Source: Pleurocapsa minor GSE-CHR-MK 17-07R (lineage in GTDB: Bacteria; Chloroflexota; Anaerolineae; Aggregatilineales; Phototrophicaceae). Taken from it: 64,000 bases of DNA. Made by a program: the position numbers and the translations under genes. The notes under the pieces are model-generated. The model saw only the letters and a program-made list of their open reading frames with translations, ran no database searches and was not told where the DNA came from. The stretch's first letter is position 1. Each line of letters opens with the position of its first letter. Shown piece after piece: positions 25,253 to 34,258 of this stretch. Location of the stretch: contig JAHHHY010000011.1 of the NCBI GenBank assembly GCA_019359125.1, positions 1 through 64,000 on the forward strand, written 5' to 3'.

Positions 25253-26695
25253 TCAGCTGCGCCTGCTTTGACCCACAAAGATGTGCCCGCGTGTCAGAAA
25301 GAGCGCGGTTAAATAGGCAAACATGAGGCCAAAGGGCAGGAACAGTGTGATGGCATTGATATGAAAGTGACAGGCGCTGTGCCCTGTTGCCAGGATGAGC
25401 CAGGTCAACGAAACCGGAATCGAATACGCGGTGGCCACGGCAAGCGCACGGATGTCATCGGCCTGGCTGCTGGTGCCGGTTGACTCAGGACGTCGGCTTA
25501 GCCTGTACGCCAGCAGGGTCACTAACGCCGTCCCGCTGATCAGGAAAAGCCATCCGATTAGCACCGGAAACGAGAAGGTTATCACAAGGAATGCGCTTGT
25601 GGCGACAACGAGCAGCGCCAGGAAGGCAAAAAGTGTGGTTCTGCCCAGCTTTGAAAAAAGAAAGGACATGACGCGCGATGCCCATGGTGTGCCCGCAAAA
25701 AAGAGCAGGCCACTCTGAAGAAGCGCCGCGGCAAAGAGGAGGATGATAGGGGAAAAGATCCTGTACGGCAAAAACGGGACATTTATCATGTACTCGACCG
25801 ACGTACTGATCATGCCTTCCTGATTGCATTGAGCGGGAATCTCGCCAAAAGTGCGCACGGAGGCTCGGCTGGCAATCACATTGATCATGTCCTGGAGGGA
25901 GCCGCCCAGGTACGCACTGCCTTGCAAGAGATGAAGTCCAAAAGCGATAGCGAACGCGACGACACCCGCAATGCCGATCGCAATCACCTGAAGCCCGATA
26001 GACCGCAGGGGTATTTTTTCCCTGAAGCCATAATAGACGACAGCAACCGATGGCGCGGCGATCACATTGGTGATGTACTCATAGCCCGAGAGCGCCTTGA
26101 ATAGAATGAGTGCGCCCAAAATCAGGCAGTAGGCTGCGAAACTCAGCTTTCTGTTCAGCACCCTGGGATAGAGCAGAAATGCGATCACAAACGGTAAAAA
26201 CTGTCCCCATATCTGCCAGTACAGGCTTGTGGAAAAGTACGTGATCCAGCCAAAAAGCGACAGCATGCTTACTGCGATGGCGACAGTGCGTAATCCATGT
26301 TTGCCTAGTGTGTGAAAGGTGATCACCAGCAGAAGCACGATAAATAGCAGTGCGTTCCCTATCCGCATGATGCCGAGAAAGGCCTCTGCACTGAGGATGG
26401 GCTGCACGAGTTGATAGGTGTAATGGAGCAGTGTTCCCTGAAATCCCGCCTGGGACAGATAGCTGGAATAGGTCGCCGCATCGGGATTATAAATATGTAA
26501 AAATCCGCCGAACTGCTGAAGTTCGTCGCTGATCGACAGTTCGGCCAGTATCTTTGCGTTGACCAGAGCATCACTGTCGTCCTGAAACCTGGCCTGTACA
26601 CCGGGGCTCTGTGAAAAATACTGGGTCGTAAAGATCAGAAATAACCACAACCCGGCGTTGAATGCCCAGAATCTGACGTTGGAACGCGATGCCAT
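25253..26695 (-). CDS. Unknown multi-pass membrane protein in glycan cluster
   Basis: A 480-residue protein with about eleven to twelve hydrophobic segments. The first is FWAFNAGLWLFLIFTTQYF; later ones include LLFIVLLLVITFHTL, GQFLPFVIAFLLYP and FALIAFGLHLL-like stretches. A loop with QDDSDALVNAKILAEL sits between helices 1 and 2. The size and topology resemble lipid-linked-sugar transferases (GT-C) or O-antigen polymerases, but I see no diagnostic motif. The position at the head of the glycosyltransferase set supports a role in glycan assembly. Confidence 0.72.
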   Translation of the reverse strand: MASRSNVRFWAFNAGLWLFLIFTTQYFSQSPGVQARFQDDSDALVNAKILAELSISDELQQFGGFLHIYNPDAATYSSYLSQAGFQGTLLHYTYQLVQPILSAEAFLGIMRIGNALLFIVLLLVITFHTLGKHGLRTVAIAVSMLSLFGWITYFSTSLYWQIWGQFLPFVIAFLLYPRVLNRKLSFAAYCLILGALILFKALSGYEYITNVIAAPSVAVVYYGFREKIPLRSIGLQVIAIGIAGVVAFAIAFGLHLLQGSAYLGGSLQDMINVIASRASVRTFGEIPAQCNQEGMISTSVEYMINVPFLPYRIFSPIILLFAAALLQSGLLFFAGTPWASRVMSFLFSKLGRTTLFAFLALLVVATSAFLVITFSFPVLIGWLFLISGTALVTLLAYRLSRRPESTGTSSQADDIRALAVATAYSIPVSLTWLILATGHSACHFHINAITLFLPFGLMFAYLTALFLTRGHIFVGQSRRS

Positions 26696-26824
26696 GAGTA
26701 CCTCGATTGAGCACGGGAGTTCAGGTTGATTTCACAGCCATAAGGAACAGTAACGCGGATGATTTGGAGCCGCAAGCGACTGTTAACCCGCCCCTGTTTT
26801 CCCTGCACGCCTGACAGCTTTTGA
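26696..26824. other. Spacer upstream of glycan membrane gene
   Basis: Non-coding on inspection. It separates the membrane protein start from a decayed plus-strand coding fragment. Confidence 0.35.
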
Positions 26825-27001
26825 ACCCAGCCCGTACAGGAAGCCACATCCCCAGGCGAGGTGAATGGTCAGGAACGGGAGCAACTGCACGCGATGCGCG
26901 AACGCTCACGCGCGCTGATTTCCGGTGAGCTGTCTCGGCAAGCGGTCGCGCGAATGCATATCGCGCTGTATCAATCTTTGCTCGATAAACTCAATCAGTG
27001 A
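26825..27001 (+). pseudogene. Remnant of a glycosyltransferase-like C-terminus
   Basis: An open plus-strand frame from 26825 ends at TGA 26999-27001. It contains QEREQLHAMRERSRALISGE and LSRQAVARMHIALYQSLLDK, which look like the last two helices of a family 4 glycosyltransferase. There is no start or catalytic region; a stop precedes the frame at 26822. Insertion sequences lie 160 bases downstream, so this is probably debris of a gene removed by rearrangement. Family assignment is tentative. Confidence 0.4.
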
Positions 27002-27108
27002 AGCGCCGCAGCAGTTTCGCGCCTGCGTCCATCAGGCGCAGCGTCAACTGTTACGCCACTAAACCAGGCTACCTGATCCACTGTTCTCGACAACTGTTCT
27101 GCCGACTT

Positions 27109-28104
27109 TCAGGAGTGAAGCAAACAATGGACCGTGCGATTCAGGCCTATTTTGAAACTGTATAGTCCCAAGTTGAGATGGAACGGTTCTGAAGTGAAGC
27201 TGTCAGGCTCAGATTGCCATTTCAGGCAGATAAACTCAAAAGGGGTTAATCCCTTCAGCGTCTTCAGCTGCTTGGCAAAGTTGTAGGCAACCAGGAAGGT
27301 CTGGAGGTGGTTGTCCAGCTCGTCAGCGGTAGCATAGAAATAGCGATGGACTGTCGCTTCCTTTAGGGTTCGGTTCATCCGCTCGACTTGTCCATTCGTC
27401 CAGGGATGATTCGGTTTGGTGAACCGATGCTCAATGCCGTGCGCCCGACAGATACGCTCAAACAATGGAATGATGTAACGATTCTGGTCAGGTCGTGAAG
27501 CGAACTGCACGCCGTTGTCGGTCAAAATGGTATAGATGCGATAAGGTACATGGGCAATGAGTGCCTTGAGGAAAGCTGCTGCGTGCATCCGTGTTGCGCG
27601 CGGATAGAGGCGGGCAAAGGCAAGCTTGGAGGTGCGGTCGATGGCCACAAACAGGGAGCGTTTTCCTTGAGCAGTCGTCACCTGGGCGATGTCGATGTGA
27701 AAGAAGCCGATGGGGTATTGCTTAAACTGCCGCCGCTTCGGTTTCTCCCCTTGCATATCGGGTAAGCAGCTGATCCCATGACGCTGCAAGCAGCGGTGCA
27801 GCGACGAGCGCGTCAGATGCGGAATGGTGTCTTGCAGCGCGTAGAGACAGTCATCCAAAGGTAGCAGCGTGTGACGACGAAAGGCAACGATGAGTGCTTC
27901 TTCCTCGACTGTAAGCACCGTCGAGCGGGCTTGTTTCGGTCCCATGGGCTCATCCTGCACCTCCGCCCGCTTTTTCCACTTTGATACGGTTTTCGGATTG
28001 ATACCGTACTGCTTTGCCAGCACCCTTACGCTCGCTTGACTGTTCTGGATTGCGCGACGGACTGCCTCTGTCGTGCGGGCGCTGCCGTGTAGTACCTGTC
28101 CCAT
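27109..28104 (-). CDS. IS481-family DDE transposase
   Basis: A 331-residue transposase. An N-terminal HTH (SVRVLAKQYGINPKTVSKWKKR) is followed by a short linker and an rve integrase core with catalytic Asp in FFHIDIAQV, Asp in ILTDNGVQF and Glu in NGQVERMNRTLKEA. The C-terminal part (QLKTLKGLTPFEFI) is typical of IS481. The frame has no stop before the left terminal repeat, so the last 16 or so residues (after FHLNLGLYS) come from the flanking DNA. It otherwise looks intact. Confidence 0.9.
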   Translation of the reverse strand: MGQVLHGSARTTEAVRRAIQNSQASVRVLAKQYGINPKTVSKWKKRAEVQDEPMGPKQARSTVLTVEEEALIVAFRRHTLLPLDDCLYALQDTIPHLTRSSLHRCLQRHGISCLPDMQGEKPKRRQFKQYPIGFFHIDIAQVTTAQGKRSLFVAIDRTSKLAFARLYPRATRMHAAAFLKALIAHVPYRIYTILTDNGVQFASRPDQNRYIIPLFERICRAHGIEHRFTKPNHPWTNGQVERMNRTLKEATVHRYFYATADELDNHLQTFLVAYNFAKQLKTLKGLTPFEFICLKWQSEPDSFTSEPFHLNLGLYSFKIGLNRTVHCLLHS

Positions 28105-28160
28105 AGCTGTTTCCGTTCGTCACCACTTAACTTTGTACCAGTATACTCTGGGACTGTACA
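27159..28160 (-). mobile_element. IS481-like insertion sequence
   Basis: About 1.0 kb, bounded by inverted ends: TGTATAGTCCCA at 27159 and, on the opposite strand, TGTACAGTCCCA ending at 28160 (11 of 12 bases equal). It carries one DDE transposase. No clear target-site duplication is visible. A second element (IS5-like) begins four bases beyond its right end. Confidence 0.75.
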
Positions 28161-28164
28161 CCTA

Positions 28165-29051
28165 GAGCCTGTTAGGGACCTAGGAAGTGGGCTACACTTG
28201 AGGGGAAAGGTGGCGAGTTTACGAGGAGATTGAAGCCATGCGCAAGCCCTATCCAGCAGATGTGCCGGATGAAGAATGGGCATTTGTAGCACCCTATTTG
28301 TCGTTATTGCCCGAAGACGTATCTCAGCGGATGTATCCGTTACGCGAAGTCTTCAATGGCATGCGTTACATTCTCAAGACGGGTGCTCCCTGGCGCTGGA
28401 TGCCCAATGACCTGCCGCCGTGGGAGATCGTGTATCAGCAGACCCAGCGCTGGTTGAACGCAGGCGTATTCGAGAATATGGTGCATGATTTGCGCGTGCT
28501 GCTGCGCATCTGCGAGGGAAAAGAACCGATGCCCACGGCTGCCATCTTCGACAGCCGAACCCTGCAATCGACGCCGGAGAGCGGTGCCCGAGCAGGCTAT
28601 GATGGCGCTAAAAAACGCAAGGGTAGCAAAGTGCATCTGGCGGTAGACACGCTGGGCAACCTGCTGGGCTTGTACGTCACCCCGGCCAATGAACAGGACC
28701 GCGCGCAGGTGAGTGAGCTGGCTGAGCAGGTTCAGGAAGCAACTGGTGACCACATCCAGGTGGCCTTTGTCGATGCGGGCTATACCGGCCAGCAACCCGC
28801 AGAAGATGCTGCTGCAGAAGGGATAGCGCTGCATGTCGTCAAGCTCGATCAGGCGAAACGTGGCTTTGTTCTCCTGCCCAGACGCTGGGTGGTCGAGCGT
28901 AGCTTCGCCTGGACCAGCCGTTTCAGACGTCTCGCCCGCGATTATGAACGCCTGCCTGAGACCCTGAAGGGCATTTACATCGCTGCCTTCGCCATTCTCA
29001 TGCTGCAACAATGGCTCCGCTTTCCAGTCGAAATAGGTCACTAACAGGCTC
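28165..29051 (+). mobile_element. IS5-family insertion sequence (IS427-like)
   Basis: An 887-bp element. The ends GAGCCTGTTAGGGACCTA (left) and GAGCCTGTTAGTGACCTA (right, reverse complement) match at 17 of 18 bases. A TA dinucleotide flanks both ends (28163-28164 and 29052-29053), the usual duplication for this group. One intact transposase gene fills the element. It lies four bases from the IS481-like end, so it may have inserted in that element's flank. Confidence 0.88.
28238..29044 (+). CDS. IS5-family transposase (DDE, single ORF)
   Basis: A 268-residue transposase. The N-terminal DUF4096-like region reads [17 protein letters not shown] and [20 protein letters not shown]. The DDE core has Asp in [10 protein letters not shown], Asp in [12 protein letters not shown] and Glu in [20 protein letters not shown] (the Y/R-x-x-x-E signature). 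GAGGAG lies nine bases before the ATG. Uninterrupted, so probably functional. Confidence 0.93.
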   Translation: MRKPYPADVPDEEWAFVAPYLSLLPEDVSQRMYPLREVFNGMRYILKTGAPWRWMPNDLPPWEIVYQQTQRWLNAGVFENMVHDLRVLLRICEGKEPMPTAAIFDSRTLQSTPESGARAGYDGAKKRKGSKVHLAVDTLGNLLGLYVTPANEQDRAQVSELAEQVQEATGDHIQVAFVDAGYTGQQPAEDAAAEGIALHVVKLDQAKRGFVLLPRRWVVERSFAWTSRFRRLARDYERLPETLKGIYIAAFAILMLQQWLRFPVEIGH

Positions 29052-29096
29052 TAGATACTGCCAGTACAATTGCGGCATCAAAGTCAATGACCTTAT

Positions 29097-29450
29097 TCAC
29101 CACCAAGCCATTATGCTGTCACGAAGCTTTTGAAATCCTGTGCGGGGCTGACAATTCTGCACCTGTTCTTTGACGAAGTTATATAGTGCCAGCCCCGAGT
29201 CAGCTTCATCAAACTCTACCGATTGCCGTTCTACCATCGATAATCCCGGTAAATTATCTTTCACAACATACGCTGCGCGAGCTGATTTGGGAAATGATGC
29301 AGTGTTCTCCCAAACCAGATAAATATAGATCTCCTGAAAAATAGGGCGAGCGCTGGGAATCACCAGTTCGAAACCGGTCGATGTCGACGTTATGATAAGA
29401 TCTGGAAAATCAGTAGCCAACCGTTGTAACTGCTCATTAAAGTGACTCAT
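29097..29450 (-). CDS. Hypothetical 117-residue protein
   Basis: A short soluble protein: N-terminal helix SHFNEQLQRLATDFPDLII, then alternating strands (GFELVIPSARPIFQEIYIYL) and a C-terminal FQKLRDSIMAWW. I do not recognise the family. It stands between the IS5-like element and the oxidoreductase gene on the same strand; codon usage is more AT-rich than its neighbours, hinting at transfer. Confidence 0.5.
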   Translation of the reverse strand: MSHFNEQLQRLATDFPDLIITSTSTGFELVIPSARPIFQEIYIYLVWENTASFPKSARAAYVVKDNLPGLSMVERQSVEFDEADSGLALYNFVKEQVQNCQPRTGFQKLRDSIMAWW

Positions 29451-29453
29451 TAT

Positions 29454-30476
29454 TTACTCCAGATAGATCTCCCGCTTTTCGCGGGCGGACTGGTAGATGG
29501 CCAGCACCAGCTCGACCGAGCGGCGGGCTTCGCTGCCCGGCGTGGCCGGTGGACGCTGCTCCGCGATCGCGTCCAGCAGATCCGCAATCTGCTCGCGGTG
29601 GCTGAAACCATACACCGTCGGCGGATCGACCGCCTCCGCCATCAAGATCTCGCGCTCGCGTTCGATCTGGCCGGCAATTTTCCAGAACTCCTTGCGGTTG
29701 AGCGCCGTCCCGCCTACCTTGACCGAGCCGTGTTCCCCGAACAGCGCGATCGACCCTTCCAGATTCTGCGGGTACGTCAGCGTCGACGCTTCGATGCTGG
29801 CCAGTGCGCCAGACGCGAATTTCACCAGCGCCACGCCGACATCTTCCGCTTCCATGCGGTGTGCGAGCGTTGCCGTGTACGCGGTCACGCTGACGGGTCT
29901 TCCCAGCAGCCACAGCAGCGCGTCGATATGATGGATCGCCTGATTCATGAATACGCCGCCGTCCATTGCCCATGTGCCGTGCCAGCCGTCCTCATAGTAT
30001 GACTGTGGACGATACCAGCGTACGGTGACATTGCTCAGGAAGATCCGCCCCAGTTGGCTGGAGTCGACGAGCTGACGCAGCTCCCGCATCGGCGGGTTGA
30101 AGCGGTTTTGCAGCACCACGCTGAGCGTGACCCCGGCTTCCTGACAGGTCTGAATCAGCGCGTCGGCATCGGCCAGCGTCAGCGCGATCGGCTTTTCCAT
30201 CAGCACGTGCTTGCCCGCGCGGGCGGCAGCCTCACCGACCGTCGCATGCAGGCCGGAGGGCAGACACACCGTCACAATATCGACATCGGGGCGGGCCAGT
30301 ACCGCGTGATAATCGGTGTACGGCGTGCCGCCGAATTCCTGCGCCAGATTTTCCGCCCGCGACGCGATTACGTCGCAGGTGGCAACCAGTTTCACGTCCC
30401 GCTGCTGCTGCAGCTCGCGCAGCGCCTGTCCGTGGCGCAGCGAGATCCGTCCGCAGCCGATGATGGCAATGTTCAT
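29454..30476 (-). CDS. Gfo/Idh/MocA family oxidoreductase
   Basis: A 340-residue NAD(P)-dependent sugar oxidoreductase. Rossmann motif IAIIGCGRISLRHGQAL at the N-terminus; the conserved MEKPIALT holds the catalytic-site Lys. The C-terminal alpha/beta domain contains GGVFMNQAIHHIDALLWLLG with the catalytic His. WlbA-like enzymes of this shape oxidise UDP-sugars at C3 in glycan synthesis, which fits the cluster. It ends four bases before the next gene's coding end; the upstream GT4 gene overlaps its ATG. Confidence 0.9.
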   Translation of the reverse strand: MNIAIIGCGRISLRHGQALRELQQQRDVKLVATCDVIASRAENLAQEFGGTPYTDYHAVLARPDVDIVTVCLPSGLHATVGEAAARAGKHVLMEKPIALTLADADALIQTCQEAGVTLSVVLQNRFNPPMRELRQLVDSSQLGRIFLSNVTVRWYRPQSYYEDGWHGTWAMDGGVFMNQAIHHIDALLWLLGRPVSVTAYTATLAHRMEAEDVGVALVKFASGALASIEASTLTYPQNLEGSIALFGEHGSVKVGGTALNRKEFWKIAGQIEREREILMAEAVDPPTVYGFSHREQIADLLDAIAEQRPPATPGSEARRSVELVLAIYQSAREKREIYLE

Positions 30477-31699
30477 ATGACCTCGTTCAGGATGGTGAGA
30501 TAGGCATGGACATTCTGCTCAACTTGCAGATGCTGCTCGGCATAGGCGCGACCGGCCTGTGCCATCTGCTGACGGAGGGAGGGCTGTTCAAGCAGGCGCT
30601 GCACCGCTGCAACCATGCCGGGAGTGTCGCCAACTGTAACCGCTTCGCCTGCTCCGGCGGCGGTGAGCATGGCCGCGCCTTCACCGCGAATGGCCGCGAT
30701 CACGGGCGTCCCGGTCGCGAAAGCCTCATACATTTTTGCTGGAAGCGTACCGCCTGCCACAGCGTGATCGCGCAGCGCAATCAGGCACACATCCGCCGCC
30801 GCCCACAGTTCCGGCATCCGTTCATGCGGCAGCGTACCGGTGAAATGAACGTTCGGCAGGGTCGCGGCTTTGGCGCGGATTGTCTCCGCCTGCGAACCAG
30901 CACCAGCAAAAACCAGTTCCAGATCGGGCAGAGCCTGTGCTACTGCCAGCAGCAGATCCAGATCATAAGTCAGGCTCATGTTGCCGACATGCACGGCCAC
31001 GAATTTGCCTGTCACGCCAAACGAGTGTTTAGCTGCCTCGCGGTCGGAGGCTGAAACAGGCCGGAAGCGCTCAAGGTCAACGGCATTGCGGATCAGCGTC
31101 ACGCGATCAGTGTACGGGGTGATGCCGTCGCGCACGCCATCAGTCATCGCAACGACATGCGCGGCATCGCGGTATGCCCAGTGTTCGACCGGAAATGCCA
31201 GCCTGACGATCGGGCTGGTGGGAGTCAGTGCCCCGGTTGCAATGGCCGACTCCGGCCACAGGTCAGACACATTGAGGACGATTGGGGCGCGTTTAAGGCG
31301 CTTCAGCCAGCCCCCGGTCAGGCAGACGAACAATGGATGCGACTCGACCAGCAGCACATCGGGGCGCTGCATGAAGCTGCCGCGTACAGCGGCCAAAACA
31401 GCAAAGCTAATCTGATTTAGGATGCGGCTCAGCGAGCTTTTACGCGGCGATGCATACAGCCAGACACGCCGCACGTCCACGCCATCCAGATTTTCTGAAG
31501 CAATCAGCCTGCCGCGATACGCCGGCGCAATTGTGCCCGCCGGGTAATTGGGCATGGCGGTAAGAATAGTCACATGATGCCCGGCACGGACAAAGGCCTG
31601 CGCCAGACGCGTCAGCCGAATGGCGGCAGCCCCGATTTCCGGTGAAAAGTAGTGGGTTACAATCCAGATATGCACTCTGCTGACCAACGGGCTGGGCAT
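30473..31699 (-). CDS. Family 4 glycosyltransferase (WbuB-like)
   Basis: A 408-residue GT-B enzyme. The N-terminal acceptor domain begins VHIWIVTHYFSPEIGAAAIRL, with TAMPNYPAGTI and LLVESHPLFVCLTGG. The donor domain contains FVAVHVGNMSLTYDLDLLL, and the E-x7-E region lies in MYEAFATGTPVIAA. This is the WbuB/WcaI-like L-fucosamine transferase group of surface-glycan clusters. It overlaps the Gfo/Idh/MocA gene by four bases. No strong ribosome site precedes the ATG; a GTG at VHIW is an alternative start. Confidence 0.87.
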   Translation of the reverse strand: MPSPLVSRVHIWIVTHYFSPEIGAAAIRLTRLAQAFVRAGHHVTILTAMPNYPAGTIAPAYRGRLIASENLDGVDVRRVWLYASPRKSSLSRILNQISFAVLAAVRGSFMQRPDVLLVESHPLFVCLTGGWLKRLKRAPIVLNVSDLWPESAIATGALTPTSPIVRLAFPVEHWAYRDAAHVVAMTDGVRDGITPYTDRVTLIRNAVDLERFRPVSASDREAAKHSFGVTGKFVAVHVGNMSLTYDLDLLLAVAQALPDLELVFAGAGSQAETIRAKAATLPNVHFTGTLPHERMPELWAAADVCLIALRDHAVAGGTLPAKMYEAFATGTPVIAAIRGEGAAMLTAAGAGEAVTVGDTPGMVAAVQRLLEQPSLRQQMAQAGRAYAEQHLQVEQNVHAYLTILNEVI

Positions 31700-31762
31700 C
31701 GCAACAGCGCAATCATAGCATAAACCAGTCGGTTAGCGGATGAAGGTTCGGTTCTCAAACTG

Positions 31763-31990
31763 TCAGGACAGGGGGAAGGTCGGGCGGGTGGGCCTGAGCA
31801 AAATAAAAACCTGGGCTGGGGAAAACGTCCCAGCCCCGATGACCGTCCTGACGCTGGCTGAGCAGACGTACATCCGCATCAGAATCTTCTGAGCCCGTGC
31901 GCGGTACTGATTGTTATTCGGCCACGGACACGCCCGTCGCGCTTTAGTCGGGTGCTGCTCGTCCAGCAGCGACCGGATGGCGTAGGTCAT
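31763..31990 (-). CDS. Small ORF coupled to phage-like fragment
   Basis: A 75-codon frame beginning MTYAIRSLLDEQHPTKA whose ATG overlaps the stop of the preceding frame (ATGA), as in phage structural operons. Its last third runs through an intrinsic terminator, which suggests decay or a frameshift near the 3' end. Function unknown. Confidence 0.3.
   Translation of the reverse strand: MTYAIRSLLDEQHPTKARRACPWPNNNQYRARAQKILMRMYVCSASVRTVIGAGTFSPAQVFILLRPTRPTFPLS
31799..31836 (-). terminator. Intrinsic terminator closing the mobile patch
   Basis: Minus strand: GGGCTGGG, eight-base loop, CCCAGCCC, then a GTTTTTATTTT tail. Canonical rho-independent structure downstream of the phage-like and sigma-like genes. 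Confidence 0.8.
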
Positions 31991-32305
31991 GCGGGGATTT
32001 CTTGATACTGGGCCAGCAGTCGCAGCGCCGGAGCTTGGTGACCGCGCTTGAACTTGTCCAGCCAGCGCGTGCCCGGTTGATACACCTCCCCGAACGCCGC
32101 CTCGACGTGCCGCCGAACGATGCTGACGTAGCAATAGATCAGATGTGCTGGTAGTCGTGTAGACAGCGCCACTGGATTGATACGTACCGACAAGCGGTCG
32201 ATTTGCCATGTAGTCCGGGTTGTCGCGTACCTGCTCGTTGAGAGCATCGGCGGTGACAAGCTCGCCGATGCTCCATGTCTTGGGTGTTGTCCAAATTGCA
32301 GTCAA
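31987..32305 (-). pseudogene. Phage tail-like protein, frameshifted remnant
   Basis: From a TTG at 32305 (AAAGGA eight bases upstream) the frame reads TAIWTTPKTWSIGELVTADA then LNEQVRDN, an N-terminal pattern (WTTPxTWxxGExVTAxxLNxxxRDN) seen in phage tail or minor structural proteins. After about 60 codons sense coding seems to move to another frame, which carries IVRRHVEAAFGEVYQPGTRW and ends at 31987. I read this as a decayed prophage gene. The tail assignment rests on that N-terminal pattern only. Confidence 0.45.
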
Positions 32306-32608
32306 AGTGTTTTTTCCTTTCTGATTCCGATGACACTTGAACAATAGAACATAAATTCTATTTTGAGGTGGAAATACAGTCGGAAATATGGTCACTAGAA
32401 TCTATGCTTTGAGGGAGGATGATTACGTGGCAGCAAGCCTCAGCATCAGGCATGGCCTCATCTCGCCAACATCTGCGCAGGTGGGTATCAGCGACAATCG
32501 ATGCAATTTCCAGAAAGCGCTGCAGGCGTCAATTGCTGCGTCATCTGTCAAAACCCAGGGGCATCACAAGATGGCTGGAGTTAACGTCCCCAGCCAGGAC
32601 GCTGCCGC
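32306..32608. other. Spacer between phage-like remnant and sigma-like gene
   Basis: 303 bases without a supported gene. The left end is AT-rich and supplies the ribosome site of the tail-like remnant. Confidence 0.35.
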
Positions 32609-33532
32609 TCAGGCGGGATAGGCTGCCTTGAGCAGCTTCCCTGCCTGCGTCATGCGGCGCTTGAAGCTGTGGAAGCTCTGGCCGTAGTGTTCGGCTGCCT
32701 GCTGGACAGTCTGCCCATCCAGCTGTGCCTGCAGCGCTTGGTACATGCATGGCATATGCACGAACTCCTGGAGCAGTGCATCCGCGGGAATAGTATTCCC
32801 CTGACAGTACGCCTTACGCCAGGCATGGCACGGCGGAGCGTGATGGGCGCTGCGCCTGCGGCTGGGCTGGTCTACGACGGTTGCGGGCGCTGCGTAGGGT
32901 TGTGAATCCAGAAACACCTGGGCGAATTCGTAACGCAGTTCTTCACGCATCGGCAGTGCGTAGCTGTGATACCAGCGAGACGGATCCGCACCGACGATCC
33001 GGGCGGCATCGACGCGGCTGACCTGCGTCGTCAGGTGGTACAGCGCGACCAGGTGCTTGAGAGAGTGCTCGTACTTCGCTGCCAGCTTGCCCATGATGCG
33101 CTCGATATCCACCACCATGTCCACCTGCGAAGCCCAGCCCGCCCAGCGTTCGCCATGCTGATGCTGCATCCCGTCAATCTGCTCGTCGGCGGTGTTGTGC
33201 CAGTCGCTGCTGACCAGCGCATCCAGGCTGTCATACTGATTCGCCTGGTAGCGCATCGACGAGATTTTGCAGCGCGCCAGGATGAAGAACACCGTCTGCT
33301 TGCGCGACTTGTCGGCGAGGAAGTCATGGTCCTGCGTCAGCGTCTCCAGCAGCGCGATGAAACCAACCTGCTGGCAGTCGGGCAGCTCGTCAGGGGTGAT
33401 GCTGAAGTTCTTCATCACGTTGGAGGCGTAGTGGGCCAGATCGTCGTAGATCTGCGGATAGGTCAGCTTGCCTGCCCAGCCGGTCTGGTAGACGGCAGCG
33501 GGCACATACGGCCTGATATTGAATGTGGACAT
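32609..33532 (-). CDS. Sigma-factor-like protein of mobile origin
   Basis: A 307-residue protein. Residues about 25-110 resemble sigma-70 region 2: IYDDLAHYASNVMKNFSITP, DELPDCQQVGFIALLETL and FFILARCKISSMRYQ. The C-terminus (GQTVQQAAEHYGQSFHSFKR) looks like a region-4-type HTH. A His/Pro-rich linker separates them. Proteins of this plan act as divergent sigma factors or phage late regulators. It lies beside phage-tail-like fragments on the same strand. AAGGGG seven bases before the ATG at 33532 decides the start. The sigma relation is inferred from weak similarity. Confidence 0.5.
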   Translation of the reverse strand: MSTFNIRPYVPAAVYQTGWAGKLTYPQIYDDLAHYASNVMKNFSITPDELPDCQQVGFIALLETLTQDHDFLADKSRKQTVFFILARCKISSMRYQANQYDSLDALVSSDWHNTADEQIDGMQHQHGERWAGWASQVDMVVDIERIMGKLAAKYEHSLKHLVALYHLTTQVSRVDAARIVGADPSRWYHSYALPMREELRYEFAQVFLDSQPYAAPATVVDQPSRRRSAHHAPPCHAWRKAYCQGNTIPADALLQEFVHMPCMYQALQAQLDGQTVQQAAEHYGQSFHSFKRRMTQAGKLLKAAYPA

Positions 33533-33591
33533 GGGGACGCCCCTTCGGCGGAACCGGTTGGGATACGCCAAGCTCGTCGAGCGCAACCGCT

Positions 33592-34258
33592 CAACGTCAG
33601 GGCGATGCGCTCTACTTTCTGAGCACAGATAGCCCAGATGCGACGACATCCACCCTGCAACAAATCAACCTGACGCGCCTCGATCCCTATGTTCAACCGC
33701 TCCTGACCGCTGAGTTTGAAGCAATCTTAAGCACCTCCCCGGATGTCCGTCATGTGTTGGCGTTGATGGACGATAACGGCAGGCTGGACTTACCGTACGA
33801 ATCCGAAATGTGCTGTTCCGGGCGCGATCACTGGCTAATGACGATCATCAGTGCCGAAGATGGCCAGATCATCTATCAGTCGCTACCGGTGGCGGTGTTC
33901 AAGGCCGACCAGATAGGGTGGCTGGATGAGCAAACACTCGTTTTCATCACCACAGACTCGGTCATCCATCGGGTTAACCTTGCATGACCGCGGTGTGGAT
34001 GTGGCCACGACGAGTAGATACGCGATAGATCGGCAGGAACTGCGCGAGTCGCTTATTAATGAGCGTTACTGGTTGGTTCCCGAAGCGTATGCGGTTTTGG
34101 ACCTGCTGACGTTTGAACCCTTGCCGCTGGTGAATCCAGAGGCACTGGCGCTGTATGACGTGTCCATGCATGCGCTTGGTGATGACGCGGTACAGGTAAC
34201 GATTACATCGAGAGAGGGGGCTGGGTCAGCAGTTTATGCTGTTTCCTTTGCGGAATGA
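33592..34258 (+). pseudogene. Broken secreted propeller-like gene (5' truncated, frameshifted)
   Basis: Two adjoining plus-strand frames read as one protein: ALYFLSTDSPDATTSTLQQI ... VFITTDSVIHRVNL, then after a shift near 33984 HDRGVDVATTSRYAIDRQEL ... GAGSAVYAVSFAE. The alternating strands and L-D-x-x-T / F-x-x-D turns look like a TolB-type propeller, but the N-terminal half and signal peptide are missing. The 5' break coincides with the start of the divergent sigma-like gene, suggesting loss by insertion of the mobile patch. Confidence 0.45.
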
